From Nitrobacter sp035546855 (GTDB lineage Bacteria > Pseudomonadota > Alphaproteobacteria > Rhizobiales > Xanthobacteraceae), in assembly GCA_035546855.1 (NCBI GenBank), contig DASZVY010000034.1, forward strand, positions 1 through 64,000: DNA of 64,000 bases. Direction: 5' to 3'. The translations under genes and the position numbers were made by a program. Under the pieces are notes generated by a model, which saw only the letters and a list, made by a program, of their open reading frames with translations, had not been told where the DNA came from and ran no database searches. Within the stretch, counting starts at the first letter, position 1. Each line of letters opens with the position of its first letter. Shown here piece after piece: positions 8,250-17,625 of the stretch.

Positions 8250-9221
8250 TCACTCGCCGAGAAAACACGCCGTCTTGTGACGCGGGCCGATATCCCTGAG
8301 GTGGGGCGTTTCGATCCGGCAGCGCTCCATCGCGTGCGGGCAGCGCGTGTGGAACGCGCAGCCCGATGGCGGATTGATCGGGCTCGGAACGTCACCCTCG
8401 ATCAGAGCCACCTTGCGCCGCGCGTTCGGGTCGGCAATCGGGGCGGCCGCCAGCAGCGCCTGCGTGTAGGGATGGTGCGGCCTGGCGAACAGGTCGGTCT
8501 TGTCGGCAATCTCGACCACGCGCCCGAGATACATCACGGCGACACGATGGCTGATATGGGCAACGACCGCGAGATCGTGGGCGATGAACAGGTAGGAGAG
8601 GCCGTTCTTTTTCTGGAGATCGCTCAGGAGATTGATGACCTGCGCCTGAATCGAGACATCGAGTGCCGATACCGGTTCGTCGCAGACCACGAGACTCGGG
8701 CCCAGCGCGAGCGCGCGGGCGATGCAGACGCGCTGCCGCTGCCCGCCTGAGAACTGATGTGGATAGTTTCGCATCTGATCGGGACGCAGCCCGACCTGCT
8801 CGAACAACTCAGCCACGCGGTCGCGCTGCGCCTGACCGGTGGCGATGCCATGGATGCGCAGCGGTTCGCCGACGATGTCGCCCGCGGTCATGCGGGCATT
8901 GAGCGAGGCGAACGGGTCCTGGAAGACGATTTGCATCGATCGGCGGTGCGGACGCAGCTCGGATTTGCGGAGATGGGTGATGTCTTCACCGTTCAGCCGA
9001 ATGGTGCCGCCGGTCGGCTCGACGATCCGCATGATGCTGCGGGCGACCGTGGATTTGCCGCAGCCGGACTCGCCGACGAGGCCGAGCGTTTCACGCGCAT
9101 TGAGCGTCAGGTTGACGCCGTCGACCGCGCGCACCTGGCCGACGGTGCGCTGGAGCACCCCGCTTCTTACGGGGTAATGTTTAGCGAGGTCGGTGACTTC
9201 CAGCAGCGGTTGCTCGGTCAT
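8250..9221 (-). CDS. Dipeptide/oligopeptide-type ABC transporter ATP-binding protein (DppF-like)
   Basis: 323 residues. Walker A is GESGCGKST, the signature is FSGGQRQR and Walker B is LVVCDEP. The C-terminal oligopeptide-transporter domain contains the cysteine set GCAFHTRC...ERC that in this family binds an iron-sulfur cluster. It powers import by the DppB/C-like permeases. ATG 9221 overlaps the TGA of the preceding ATPase gene by 4 bp (ATGA), so an upstream in-frame start at 9347 is rejected. It is the last gene of the operon and runs convergent with the CoxM-like gene. Confidence 0.92.
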   Translation of the reverse strand: MTEQPLLEVTDLAKHYPVRSGVLQRTVGQVRAVDGVNLTLNARETLGLVGESGCGKSTVARSIMRIVEPTGGTIRLNGEDITHLRKSELRPHRRSMQIVFQDPFASLNARMTAGDIVGEPLRIHGIATGQAQRDRVAELFEQVGLRPDQMRNYPHQFSGGQRQRVCIARALALGPSLVVCDEPVSALDVSIQAQVINLLSDLQKKNGLSYLFIAHDLAVVAHISHRVAVMYLGRVVEIADKTDLFARPHHPYTQALLAAAPIADPNARRKVALIEGDVPSPINPPSGCAFHTRCPHAMERCRIETPHLRDIGPRHKTACFLGE

Positions 9222-10231
9222 GGGTCTCCCGCCGTTTCCGATGCGCGCCAACAGGCCGCCTGATGGCCCGATGCGATGGTCTGCAGGGGCGGATATTCCT
9301 CGCGGCAGCGCGCGACGGCCCATCCGCATCGCGGTGCGAAGGCGCAACCCGCCGGCAATTTCGTCAGCGACGGCACGGTGCCGGGAATTTCGGCGAGCCG
9401 CTCCTCATCCTTGCCGTCGCGCGTCGGCACGGCCGGGATCGAGGCCAGCAGACCCTTGGTGTAGGGATGTCTCGGGTCCGCGAACAACCGCTCGACCGGC
9501 GCCTCCTCGACTTTCTTTCCCGCGTACATGACGATGACGTGCTGCGCCGTCTGGGCAACCACGCCGAGATCGTGCGTGATCATGATCAGCCCCATGCCCA
9601 GTTCATTCTGAAGCTCGAGCATCAGGGCCAGGATTTGCGCCTGAATGGTGACGTCGAGCGCGGTTGTCGGCTCGTCCGCGATCAGGAGCGCCGGGCGGCA
9701 GGCCAGCGCCATCGCAATCATCGCGCGCTGCCGCATGCCCCCGGACATCTGATGCGGATACTCCTTCACCCGCCGCTCCGGTTCCGGAATGCGGACCAGC
9801 CGCAGCATCCGGATCGATTGCGCCCACGCATCCCTGGCGCTGACCGGCTGATGCAGCCGGATGGCCTCGGAAATCTGATCGCCGATCCGCATCACCGGAT
9901 TCAGTGACGTCATCGGCTCCTGAAAGATCATCGAGATTCGCGACCCGCGGATCGCCCGGATTCCCGCGTCGTCGAGAGCCAGCAGATCGGTCCCTTCGAG
10001 CGACACGGAGCCGCCGACGATCTTTCCCGGAGGGCTTTGCACGAGCCGCATGATCGATAGGGCGGTGACGCTTTTGCCGCAGCCGGATTCGCCGACGATG
10101 GCCAGTGTTTCGCCGCGGCGAACCGTGAACGAGACGTCGTCGACGGCCTTGAACAGCCCGGAATTCGTGAAAAACACCGTTCTCAGATTCCGGACATCGA
10201 GAACCACGTTTGCGTCTTGCACATTGTCCAT
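9218..10231 (-). CDS. Dipeptide/oligopeptide-type ABC transporter ATP-binding protein (DppD-like)
   Basis: 337 residues. Walker A is GESGCGKSV, the signature is MSGGMRQR and Walker B is LLIADEP. The C-terminal Cys cluster is GCAFAPRC...RC. It forms the heterodimeric ATPase with the next gene. Its ATG at 10231 shares a base with the TGA of the preceding permease gene (TGATG), which indicates translational coupling. The frame can be extended upstream to 10900, but that extension only mirrors the permease gene on the same strand in another frame and is not used. Confidence 0.92.
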   Translation of the reverse strand: MDNVQDANVVLDVRNLRTVFFTNSGLFKAVDDVSFTVRRGETLAIVGESGCGKSVTALSIMRLVQSPPGKIVGGSVSLEGTDLLALDDAGIRAIRGSRISMIFQEPMTSLNPVMRIGDQISEAIRLHQPVSARDAWAQSIRMLRLVRIPEPERRVKEYPHQMSGGMRQRAMIAMALACRPALLIADEPTTALDVTIQAQILALMLELQNELGMGLIMITHDLGVVAQTAQHVIVMYAGKKVEEAPVERLFADPRHPYTKGLLASIPAVPTRDGKDEERLAEIPGTVPSLTKLPAGCAFAPRCGWAVARCREEYPPLQTIASGHQAACWRASETAGDP

Positions 10232-11124
10232 CAGCCGCGCTGCCTCGGATCGAGAATGTCGCGCAGCGCGTCGCCGAACAGATTGGTCCCGAACACCGCG
10301 AGACTGATGGCGATTCCCGGGAAGATGACGAGCCACGGTGCTGTTCGCACGTATTCGGCGGCGGATTCCGACAACATGCGCCCCCAGGACGGATAGGGTT
10401 CCGGAATGCCGAGACCGAGGAAGGAGAGCGATGACTCGGTGAGAATGGCGGAGCCGAGCTGTGCCGTTGCGAGCACGATCAGCGGCGCCAGCGTATTGGG
10501 CAGGATGTGCCGGAACACGATCCGCGCCTCGCTCATGCCGATCGCACTGGCGGCCTCGACGAACGGCTGCTCGCGCAACGTCATGGTGTTGGCGCGGATG
10601 ACGCGGGCAACCGACGGGATCAGCGGAATGGCGATGGCAAGGATGACGTTTTGCAGCGACGGCCCGAGCGCGGCCGACATCACGAGCGCGAGGACCAGCA
10701 GGGGCAGCGCCTGCAGGATGTCGGTTATTCGCTGGAAGATCAGATCGACCCAGCCCCCGAGGTAGCCCGAAGCGAGGCCGATCAGGACGCCGATCGAGCC
10801 GCCGAGAGCGGTCGATCCGAGCCCGACCGCCAGCGATATGCGCGAGCCGTAGATGATGCGGCTCCAGACGTCGCGGCCGAACGAATCCGTACCCATCCAA
10901 TGGACCAGGCTCGGCGGCGCAAGCGCGTGCGCAGCGTCCACGGTCAGCGGATCGAACTTGCAGACGACGTCGGCGAATGCCGCCGACAGCACGAACAGAA
11001 TCATGATGAGAAGGCCGACCGTGCCCAGCACGTTTCGGCTGGCAAGAAATACATACTTGCGCCAGCCGGACGTTGCGTGAGCGCCTGCGCGCTTCAGCTC
11101 TGTATCGAAATTGACGGCGCTCAA
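10231..11124 (-). CDS. Dipeptide-type ABC transporter permease (DppC-like)
   Basis: 297 residues. There is a cytoplasmic N-terminal stretch, a first membrane helix near 30-50 (NVLGTVGLLIMILFVLSAAF), the OppC N-terminal motif region, and a core of about five further helices. The permease EAA loop is visible as EAASAIGMSEARIVFRHILPN. It sits in the inner membrane and pairs with the DppB-like subunit. It begins 15 nt after that gene and overlaps the ATPase gene by one base. Confidence 0.9.
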   Translation of the reverse strand: MSAVNFDTELKRAGAHATSGWRKYVFLASRNVLGTVGLLIMILFVLSAAFADVVCKFDPLTVDAAHALAPPSLVHWMGTDSFGRDVWSRIIYGSRISLAVGLGSTALGGSIGVLIGLASGYLGGWVDLIFQRITDILQALPLLVLALVMSAALGPSLQNVILAIAIPLIPSVARVIRANTMTLREQPFVEAASAIGMSEARIVFRHILPNTLAPLIVLATAQLGSAILTESSLSFLGLGIPEPYPSWGRMLSESAAEYVRTAPWLVIFPGIAISLAVFGTNLFGDALRDILDPRQRG

Positions 11125-11139
11125 GAGCTCTCCTCGATC

Positions 11140-12087
11140 TCAGTCGGTATATCTGATCCGTGGATCAAACAGCGCATACAGCATGTCGACGATGAAATTG
11201 ACGACGACGACGATAATCGCGGTGAACATCACGAGGTTCTGGACGATCGGATAGTCTCGCCACTTGATGGCCTCCACAAGGAAGCGGGCAACGCCCGGAA
11301 TATTGAAGACCGTCTCGGTGACGATCAGGCCGCCCACCAGAAAAGCGGCTTCGATCCCGATCACCGTGATGATCGGAAGCATTCCGTTCTTCAGCGCATG
11401 GCGGAAGTTGACGGTCGTTTCGGACGCGCCCTTGGCGCGGGCCGTGCGGATATAGTCCTGGCGCAGGACTTCGAGCATCGCGGAGCGCGTGATGCGCATG
11501 ACGAGAGCGGCGCTGCGAAATCCGACCGCAAGCGCAGGGACGCAATAGATCGCAATCATCTGGCCGAAACTCGCCGGATTGGGCGTGAAGATCGGCATGG
11601 TTCCGAACAGGGAGACCGACGCCATCAGGATCAGCAACCCCAGCCAGAACGACGGCAACGAAAGCCCGCTCAGGCTGACCGCCCGCAGGACGTAATCCAG
11701 CCGCGATCCCTGTTTCAGCGCGCTCAGCACGCCGAGCGGGATGCCGATCATGGCGGAGAACGTCAGCGCGAGGCCCGCCAGCCGCGCCGTAACGGGAATG
11801 CGCGGAAGAATCTCGTCCAGCGCCGGCTTCTCGGAGACGTAGGAGTAGCCGAGATCGCCGTGCAGCAGTCCGCCAATCCAGTGCAGGTATTGCACCACGA
11901 TCGATTGATCGAGCCCAAGCTCCCGCTCCAGATTGACCTTGTCCGTGGGGTCCACAAAACCTGCCGCGTCGAACAGGATATCGACGATGTTGCCGGGAAC
12001 GATCCGCAACAGGACGAAGATGATGACCGATATCCCGAACAGGGTGATCAGCATCAGCGCCAGGCGGCGAAGAATATATCCTAGCAC
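11140..12087 (-). CDS. Dipeptide-type ABC transporter permease (DppB-like)
   Basis: 315 residues starting MLGYILRRLALMLITLFGISVI, the classic DppB first membrane helix. The EAA loop reads RTARAKGASETTVNFRHALKN. About six transmembrane segments are apparent. It is the first gene after the 215-bp gap that separates the permeases and ATPases from the binding-protein gene, so its translation level may be set apart from that of the binding protein by the hairpins in the gap. Confidence 0.9.
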   Translation of the reverse strand: MLGYILRRLALMLITLFGISVIIFVLLRIVPGNIVDILFDAAGFVDPTDKVNLERELGLDQSIVVQYLHWIGGLLHGDLGYSYVSEKPALDEILPRIPVTARLAGLALTFSAMIGIPLGVLSALKQGSRLDYVLRAVSLSGLSLPSFWLGLLILMASVSLFGTMPIFTPNPASFGQMIAIYCVPALAVGFRSAALVMRITRSAMLEVLRQDYIRTARAKGASETTVNFRHALKNGMLPIITVIGIEAAFLVGGLIVTETVFNIPGVARFLVEAIKWRDYPIVQNLVMFTAIIVVVVNFIVDMLYALFDPRIRYTD

Positions 12088-12126
12088 CCGACTACTCCCG
12101 TTGGTCGGCTGGCGTGGCGCGATCTA

Positions 12127-12200
12127 AGTACCGCCTATCTGAAGTTCCTGCACCGCAAGCCGCGAGTCTCGTTCGGGAACTTCAGATAGAAAGCGGTACT
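12127..12200. repeat. Palindromic element 1 in the binding-protein/permease gap
   Basis: The left arm is AGTACCGC (12127-12134) continuous with CTATCTGAAGTTCC (12135-12148). The right arm is GGAACTTCAGATAG (12176-12189), an AAA bulge, then GCGGTACT (12193-12200). All 22 arm positions pair. It resembles an extragenic palindromic repeat and lies downstream of the binding-protein gene within the operon. Confidence 0.85.
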
Positions 12201-12215
12201 AGACTCATGGTTTTG

Positions 12216-12289
12216 CTAGTACCTTTGCTTTCCGAAGTTCGTTAAGCAGGTGTTGCGATGTATCACGAACTTCGGAAAGCGGGTACTAG
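12216..12289. repeat. Palindromic element 2, same architecture as element 1
   Basis: The left arm is CTAGTACC (12216-12223), then CTTTCCGAAGTTCGT (12228-12242). The right arm is ACGAACTTCGGAAAG (12265-12279), then GGTACTAG (12282-12289). A small asymmetric interior loop (TTTG against CG) separates the two paired blocks. It shares the TAGTACC ends and the GAAGTTC inner word with element 1, so the two look like members of one family. Confidence 0.85.
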
Positions 12290-12302
12290 CGGGCTGTTTG
12301 AA

Positions 12303-13895
12303 TTATTTGTCGAGCCACACATCCTCGTAGCGGTAGCCGTTGTAGGAGCTGTTCACCATGACGGTGACGCCCTTGACGTAGGGCTGCCAGCAGGTGCCTG
12401 CGTGGGCGTGATAGATGATGGGGCGCGCGACGTCCTCCTGAAGCTGCTTGTCGATCTCCCAGACGAGCTTCTTGCGTTTGGCCACGTCGGTCTCGAGCGA
12501 TTGCTGGTCAAACAGCTTCTCGATCGCCGGGTTGCAGTATTTGGTGTAGTTGCGCTCCGAGTTGCAGGAGTAATTCTCGTAGAACGCCTGGTCGGGATCA
12601 TCCACGGCGTTGCCGGTCAGGTTGAGGCCGATCGCATAGTCCTTGCGCGCCACCTTGGAGAACCAGTTCGCCGTTTCCACGACGTCCAGTTGACCGTCGA
12701 TATAGATGTGCTTGAGCTGATCGATCAGGATGACGGCGGGATCGCGGTAAACCGGAATATTGCGCGTGGAGACCTTCACCTGCAGGTGCTTGTTCGGACC
12801 GTAGCCGGCCTTTTCCATCAGCTTGCGGGCTGCTTCGCGGTTCGCCTTCACGTCAGGACCGTAACCGGGAATGCTCTCCAGCATGTCCTTCGGCATGCCC
12901 CAGACGCCATTCGGTTGCGGGAGCATGGTGCCGCCGATGTCGGCCTGCCCTTCGAACAGGATGTCGATGAAAGCCTTCCGGTCGATCGCCAGCGCCAGCG
13001 CCTTGCGAATGTCGGGATTGTCGAAGGGCGGGGACGCCCTGTTGACGATGAGATTTGTGCTCACATTGGTCGGCGCGACGACACAGACGGCTTTCGGGTC
13101 TTGCGCCTTGACGTCCTTGAGCAGAGGAATCGAAACCTCGGTCGGGAACGTCATGTCGAACTTGCCGGACACGAATCCCAGGATCGCCGTGGAGCGATTG
13201 GGAATGATGGTGAAATCGATGCCGTCGAGGTGTGGCAGTCCTTTCTTCCAGTAATCGGGATTGCGCGTCAGCTTGATCGACTCGTTGGCCTTGAATTCCA
13301 CGAATTTGAAGGGACCCGTGCCGATCGGATGCACGCGCATTTGCGCCGGCGAGACGTGGCAGGGATAGATCGGCGAATATCCCGAGGCGAGCAGGGCGAG
13401 CAGCGCCGGCTGCGGGCGTTTCAGATTGAATGAGACCTCGTAGTCGCCGTTGGTGGTGATGTCGTTGACCTGCTCGTACCAGGCCTTGCGCGGATTCTTC
13501 CGGAACTTCTGCTGCGATTTGCCCATTACCATGTCGAAGGTGCACTTCACGTCCGCCGCCGTGAACGGCTGGCCGTCGTGCCATTTGACGCCCTGCCGCA
13601 ATTTGAAGGTCAGCTTCTTCCCGCCGTCGCTCCAGCCCCAACTGGTCGCAAGATCGGGAACGATCGATTGCAGGCTGTTCTGCGCCACGTCCTGCTTGTA
13701 TACGACAAGATTGTTGAACACCGGCATGAATGGGACGACGACGGAATAGGTCGCTTCCTCATGAATCGATGCGCTGGCAGGACTGTCCCGATGATACATG
13801 CGCAGGATTCCACCCTGCTTTTCGGCTGCCGTACTTGTGCCCGCGCTTGCCGCAATGCAAATAACTGCAACGGCCAGCATTCGCATGCTGCGCAT
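12303..13895 (-). CDS. ABC transporter substrate-binding protein, family 5 (peptide/nickel type)
   Basis: 530 residues with a Sec signal peptide (RSMRMLAVAVICIAASAGTSTAAEKQ, predicted cleavage near residue 23). The family 5 periplasmic binding fold follows, with WGWSDGGKKLTFKLRQGVKWHDGQPFTAADVK as its recognisable core. ATG 13895 is chosen over 13922 because GGGAGGA lies just upstream. It is first in the dipeptide-type operon. Family members bind peptides, opines, sugars or other solutes, so the ligand is unknown. The large palindromes directly after its stop codon may stabilise its mRNA. Confidence 0.9.
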   Translation of the reverse strand: MRSMRMLAVAVICIAASAGTSTAAEKQGGILRMYHRDSPASASIHEEATYSVVVPFMPVFNNLVVYKQDVAQNSLQSIVPDLATSWGWSDGGKKLTFKLRQGVKWHDGQPFTAADVKCTFDMVMGKSQQKFRKNPRKAWYEQVNDITTNGDYEVSFNLKRPQPALLALLASGYSPIYPCHVSPAQMRVHPIGTGPFKFVEFKANESIKLTRNPDYWKKGLPHLDGIDFTIIPNRSTAILGFVSGKFDMTFPTEVSIPLLKDVKAQDPKAVCVVAPTNVSTNLIVNRASPPFDNPDIRKALALAIDRKAFIDILFEGQADIGGTMLPQPNGVWGMPKDMLESIPGYGPDVKANREAARKLMEKAGYGPNKHLQVKVSTRNIPVYRDPAVILIDQLKHIYIDGQLDVVETANWFSKVARKDYAIGLNLTGNAVDDPDQAFYENYSCNSERNYTKYCNPAIEKLFDQQSLETDVAKRKKLVWEIDKQLQEDVARPIIYHAHAGTCWQPYVKGVTVMVNSSYNGYRYEDVWLDK

Positions 13896-14126
13896 GTCGT
13901 CCTCCCTCGCTATCAACCTCATTGGCGGGCTGATTGTCTTACGAGGATACCACGACTGAGCGATGCTTCAACCATCGATGCCGGGATCGGCATTGATCCT
14001 TTGGGTGATGAGCGGGCCTTTGGTTCAAGGTGTGTTCGAATACCGATGAGAACCGCCGCGGATTGCCATTTGACGGCTTTTGAGTAGGTTGGAGCTCCGA
14101 GCAAAAGCAGTAAGGAATAATCGGAA

Positions 14127-14579
14127 ATGGCTGGACTTTACCTGGAGCAATTCTCCGTCGGACAGATATTCAAGCATGAGATCAGGCGCACCGTGACCGA
14201 CATGGACAACATCCTGTTCTCGTCGCTGACCTATAATCCGGCCGCAGTGCATATCGACCACGAATATGCGAAGTCGACCGAATTCGGCAAGCCGCTGATG
14301 AACTCGATCTTCACGCTCGGCCTGATTATCGGCCTGACGGTTCAGGACACCACACTCGGAACGACGGTCGGCAATCTCGGTTTCGAGGAAACCAAGTTCC
14401 CAAGGCCGGTGTTCGCCGGCGATACGCTGAGGGCGGAGACCAAAATCGTCGCGGTTCGCGACAGCAAGTCGCGCCCGACCCAGGGTATCGTCACGTTCGA
14501 GCATCGCGGTTTCAACCAGCGCGACGAGGAGGTGGTGTATTGCCGCCGCACCGGCCTGATGATGAGGCGGCCGGCATGA
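14127..14579 (+). CDS. MaoC-family (hot-dog) dehydratase
   Basis: 150 residues with the MaoC hydratase fold. The segment SSLTYNPAAVHIDHEYAKSTEFGKPLMNS has the usual D/N...H hydratase positions, and FEETKFPRPVFAGDTLRAET is the second family motif. Members hydrate enoyl-CoA or mesaconyl-CoA type esters. Its stop overlaps the ATG of the CitE-like gene by 4 bp, so the two products very likely act in sequence, for example enoyl-CoA hydration followed by cleavage of a 3-hydroxyacyl (malyl-type) CoA. Confidence 0.88.
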   Translation: MAGLYLEQFSVGQIFKHEIRRTVTDMDNILFSSLTYNPAAVHIDHEYAKSTEFGKPLMNSIFTLGLIIGLTVQDTTLGTTVGNLGFEETKFPRPVFAGDTLRAETKIVAVRDSKSRPTQGIVTFEHRGFNQRDEEVVYCRRTGLMMRRPA

Positions 14580-15445
14580 AGCTGCGTTCGCTCCTGTTTG
14601 TCCCCGCCGACAGCGCCCACAAGTTCAACAAGGCCTCGACCTGCGGCGCCGATGGCCTGATCCTCGACCTCGAGGACTCCGTTGCGCCCGGACGCAAGGC
14701 ATTCGCCCGCGATCACGTCAAGGAACTGCTCGGCGGCCCGAAGCAGGACTGGTCGTTCCTGGTCCGCACCAACCCGTTCGGAACGGGGCTGACGCTGGAG
14801 GATCTCGCCGCGGTGGTGCGGCCGGGCCTCGACGGCATTCTGATCCCGAAGGTGAACGGCGTCGAGGATGTCGAACTGATGTCGCACTATATCGACGTGC
14901 TGGAGGTCGCCAACGGCGTCACGCCGGGGCATGTGAAGTTGCTGGTGGTGGCGACGGAAACGCCCGCCGCGATGATCGGGTTTGCGAGTTACGCCAAGCC
15001 CTGCAAGCGGCTGGTTGCGATGACCTGGGGCGCGGAGGATCTCGGCGCGGCGCTCGGCGCGCTCACCAACAAGGAGCCCGACGGCGCGTGGACTTTTCCG
15101 TATCAGGTGGCGCGCGCGCAGTGCCTGTTTGCCGCCAATGCGGCCGGCGCGCTGCCGCTCGAGACGCTCTATGGGGATTTCAAGAACCCGGAAGGTCTCG
15201 CGGAAAGCTGCCGGATCGCGCGGCGGGACGGCTTTGTCGGCCGCCTCGCCATCCATCCCAATCAGGTCGAGATCATCAACTCCAGCTTCACGCCGTCGGA
15301 GGAAGACCTCGCCCATGCGCGGCGGGTGGTCGCGGCGTTTGCCGCGAGTCCTGATGTCGGAACGGTCGGGATCGACGGCAAGATGTACGACATGCCGCAC
15401 CTGATAGCGGCGAAGCGCGCGCTGGCGTCGGCCGGAGAGGGGTGA
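14576..15445 (+). CDS. HpcH/HpaI aldolase / citrate lyase beta-like (CitE-like) protein
   Basis: 289 residues of the CitE / malyl-CoA lyase superfamily. It starts MKLRSLLFVPADSAHKF. DGLILDLEDSV carries the first acidic motif, the Mg-binding Glu is in VVATETPAA and the Mg-binding Asp is in WGAEDLG. Family members form or break C-C bonds between a CoA ester and a 2-oxo acid (malyl-CoA, methylmalyl-CoA, citramalyl-CoA). The start at 14576 gives an ATGA overlap with the MaoC gene. It converges with the SDR gene 24 bp away. Confidence 0.88.
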   Translation: MKLRSLLFVPADSAHKFNKASTCGADGLILDLEDSVAPGRKAFARDHVKELLGGPKQDWSFLVRTNPFGTGLTLEDLAAVVRPGLDGILIPKVNGVEDVELMSHYIDVLEVANGVTPGHVKLLVVATETPAAMIGFASYAKPCKRLVAMTWGAEDLGAALGALTNKEPDGAWTFPYQVARAQCLFAANAAGALPLETLYGDFKNPEGLAESCRIARRDGFVGRLAIHPNQVEIINSSFTPSEEDLAHARRVVAAFAASPDVGTVGIDGKMYDMPHLIAAKRALASAGEG

Positions 15446-15468
15446 TCCGGAGACGGCAGTCGCCAGAC

Positions 15469-16227
15469 TCAAATCATGTTCATGCCGCCGGACACCGAAA
15501 TGGTCTGCCCGGTGATGAACCGGCCGTCGTCGGATGCGAGCAGCGCGACGATGCCACCGTAATCCTCCGGTTCACCCATGCGTTTCAGGGGAATGCCGCG
15601 CAGCATTGCGTCCTTCCATTTCACGGCGCGCTCGCCCTCGCCGAGGATGCCCGCCATCATCGGCGTATTGGTCGGTCCGGGGCAGATGGCGTTGAGCAGC
15701 ACGTTCCGCCGCGCCAATTCGCGCGCCAGCGACTTGGTGAACGACACGATGCCGCCCTTGCATGCCGAATAGACCGCCTCGTCGCTGGTGCCGACGCGCG
15801 CGGCGTCCGAGGAGATGTTGATGATGCGGCCGCCGCCGTGCTCGACCATCAGCGGGGCCACCGCGTGATGCATGTTGAGCGGACCATAGAGATTGATGCG
15901 GATGATGCGGTCCCACAGCTCCCTGTCGGTTTGCAGAAACGGCATGGGCTTGTCCCAGCCGGCATTGTTGACGAGCGCCCAGATCGGGCCGAGCTCGGCC
16001 TCGACCTTCGCAACCGCCGTGTCGACCGACGCCCGCTCGCCGATGTCGACGGCATAGGTGACGATGGACGATGCCGGCGCGAGCTTCGCGGTTTCGCGGC
16101 CCGCGTCGGGCTTGATGTCGAAGATCGCGACCTTGCAGCCTTCCTCGGCCAATCGCAGCGTGATCGCGCGGCCGATGCCCTGGCTGCCGCCGGTCACGAC
16201 AGCCACCTTTCCGGACAGTCCTTTCAC
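15469..16227 (-). CDS. SDR-family dehydrogenase, BadH-like
   Basis: 252 residues. It has the Rossmann motif TGGSQGIG, NNAG, catalytic Ser in SSDAARVG, and YSACK (YxxxK). The combination VNNAGWD, NMHHAVAP, SSDAARVG and VYSACKGGI strongly recalls 2-hydroxycyclohexanecarboxyl-CoA dehydrogenase (BadH) of Rhodopseudomonas. GTG 16227 is chosen because AGGAGATC precedes it by 4 nt. It is the last gene of the branched-chain-type ABC operon, 77 bp after the binding-protein gene, so it may oxidise a hydroxyacyl-CoA derived from the imported acid. Confidence 0.88.
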   Translation of the reverse strand: MKGLSGKVAVVTGGSQGIGRAITLRLAEEGCKVAIFDIKPDAGRETAKLAPASSIVTYAVDIGERASVDTAVAKVEAELGPIWALVNNAGWDKPMPFLQTDRELWDRIIRINLYGPLNMHHAVAPLMVEHGGGRIINISSDAARVGTSDEAVYSACKGGIVSFTKSLARELARRNVLLNAICPGPTNTPMMAGILGEGERAVKWKDAMLRGIPLKRMGEPEDYGGIVALLASDDGRFITGQTISVSGGMNMI

Positions 16228-16304
16228 GGCTGATCTCCTTTCTTCCTGTTCTTCCCATCGGGAAGCGGCCGGACGACGACCAGGTCCCCGTCCGGCCGGA
16301 ACGC

Positions 16305-17555
16305 TTACTTCTGGCTCTCTTCCTTGGCGTATTTGGCTGATTCGTCCTTCACGACCTTCCAGACCTCGTCGGAGTATCCGGCGATCCAGTCGGTTTGCGG
16401 AACCCACTTGGCGCCGTCCCACATTTCGATGCGGGTCTTGCCGCCGCCGCCGTGATCATGCGCGGTCACGGTGATCGGCGCCATGAGGCCGTTGACGTCG
16501 TAGTCCTTGAGACTCTCGAGGCCATCCTTGATCTTCTGCGGCGTCAGCGGCCAGCCGTCCTTCTTGATGGCGAGGCGGGCACCTTCGAACGCGATGGAAT
16601 ACATCGCAAGACCCGTATTGTAGTAGACGTCGTTCAGATGCTTGCGGTCGCCATTACCCTTGCCCTTGTCGTAGAGCTCCTTGATGATTTCCTGAATGAG
16701 CGGATGGTCGGTGCCGCCGGCGACGTTGGTGCCGCGTTTCAGGCCCTTGGCTTCCGCGGCGCCCATGTTGGCGATATCGACCTCATTCAGCCAGTTCACC
16801 GAGATATACTTGTCGATCGGGATGCCGTTCCGCTTCATTTCCCGCGCGGCGATGATGTGCATCTTGGAGAGGCTCCAGCTCACGATCCAGTCGGGATTGT
16901 AGCGGCGGATCTGCGTCCAGGCCGACGCCTGATCGCTGCCCGGCAGCGGATAGGGGAAGAGCTGGAGATCGAAGCCCTCCTTTTGCGCCAGCGTTTTCAG
17001 GATTCCGATGGGCTCCTGTCCGAACGGATAGTCGACGTACAGGAACGCGACCTTGACGCCCTTGAGCTTGCCGCCTGATTTCTGCCTGATGTATTCGATG
17101 TCGTTGGCGGCCTGGCCCCAGTAGGTCGGGCCGATCGGGAACACCCATTTGAAAACGTCGCCGTCGATCGCGTCGCCGCGCCCCGCCAGCGATTGCAGCA
17201 GGATGTTTCCGTCCTTCATGACGCGCGGAAGCACCGCGCGCGACACCGGCGTCGACAGCATGTCGAACACCATCACGCCTTCGCGTTTCAGTTTCTCGTA
17301 GCACTCGATGCCGCGCTGCGGCTCGTTGCCGTGGTCCTGCACGATCACCTCGATGGGATGGCCTTCGAGGCCGCCCTTGGCGTTGAGGATGTCGGCATAA
17401 TCCTTGGCGGCCTGCGCCACCTGCGGCGTCACGAAGGTGTAGGCCTTGCTGAGATCGTAGCACAGCGCGAAGCGCACCGGGTCGGCGGCTGCGGCTGGAA
17501 ATATGCCGGCAATCGCCAGGGCCAGTCCCGCCGATAACGACAGTAATCTCTTCAT
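16305..17555 (-). CDS. Branched-chain-type ABC transporter substrate-binding protein
   Basis: 416 residues with a Sec signal peptide (MKRLLSLSAGLALAIAGIFPAAAADP) and the periplasmic binding protein fold of the LivK/Peripla_BP_6 type (YADILNAKGGLEGHPIEVIVQDHGNEP). ATG 17555 is preceded by GGGAGGATCGCA, so the longer frame to 17600 is not used. In Rhodopseudomonas and Bradyrhizobium such proteins often bind aromatic or alicyclic acids as well as amino acids. The ligase and dehydrogenase in the same operon favour a carboxylic acid ligand here. Confidence 0.9.
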   Translation of the reverse strand: MKRLLSLSAGLALAIAGIFPAAAADPVRFALCYDLSKAYTFVTPQVAQAAKDYADILNAKGGLEGHPIEVIVQDHGNEPQRGIECYEKLKREGVMVFDMLSTPVSRAVLPRVMKDGNILLQSLAGRGDAIDGDVFKWVFPIGPTYWGQAANDIEYIRQKSGGKLKGVKVAFLYVDYPFGQEPIGILKTLAQKEGFDLQLFPYPLPGSDQASAWTQIRRYNPDWIVSWSLSKMHIIAAREMKRNGIPIDKYISVNWLNEVDIANMGAAEAKGLKRGTNVAGGTDHPLIQEIIKELYDKGKGNGDRKHLNDVYYNTGLAMYSIAFEGARLAIKKDGWPLTPQKIKDGLESLKDYDVNGLMAPITVTAHDHGGGGKTRIEMWDGAKWVPQTDWIAGYSDEVWKVVKDESAKYAKEESQK

Positions 17556-17625
17556 TGCGATCCTCCCTTGATTATAAGCGTGATGAACTTGCGTGGTCAT
17601 TCAACGTCGTAATGGCCTTGCTGCC

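Noticed and set aside
10507..12084. A 525-codon plus-strand frame opposite the permease genes
   Set aside because: It is highly charged and Gln/Arg/Asp-rich, antisense to two clear permeases with EAA loops.
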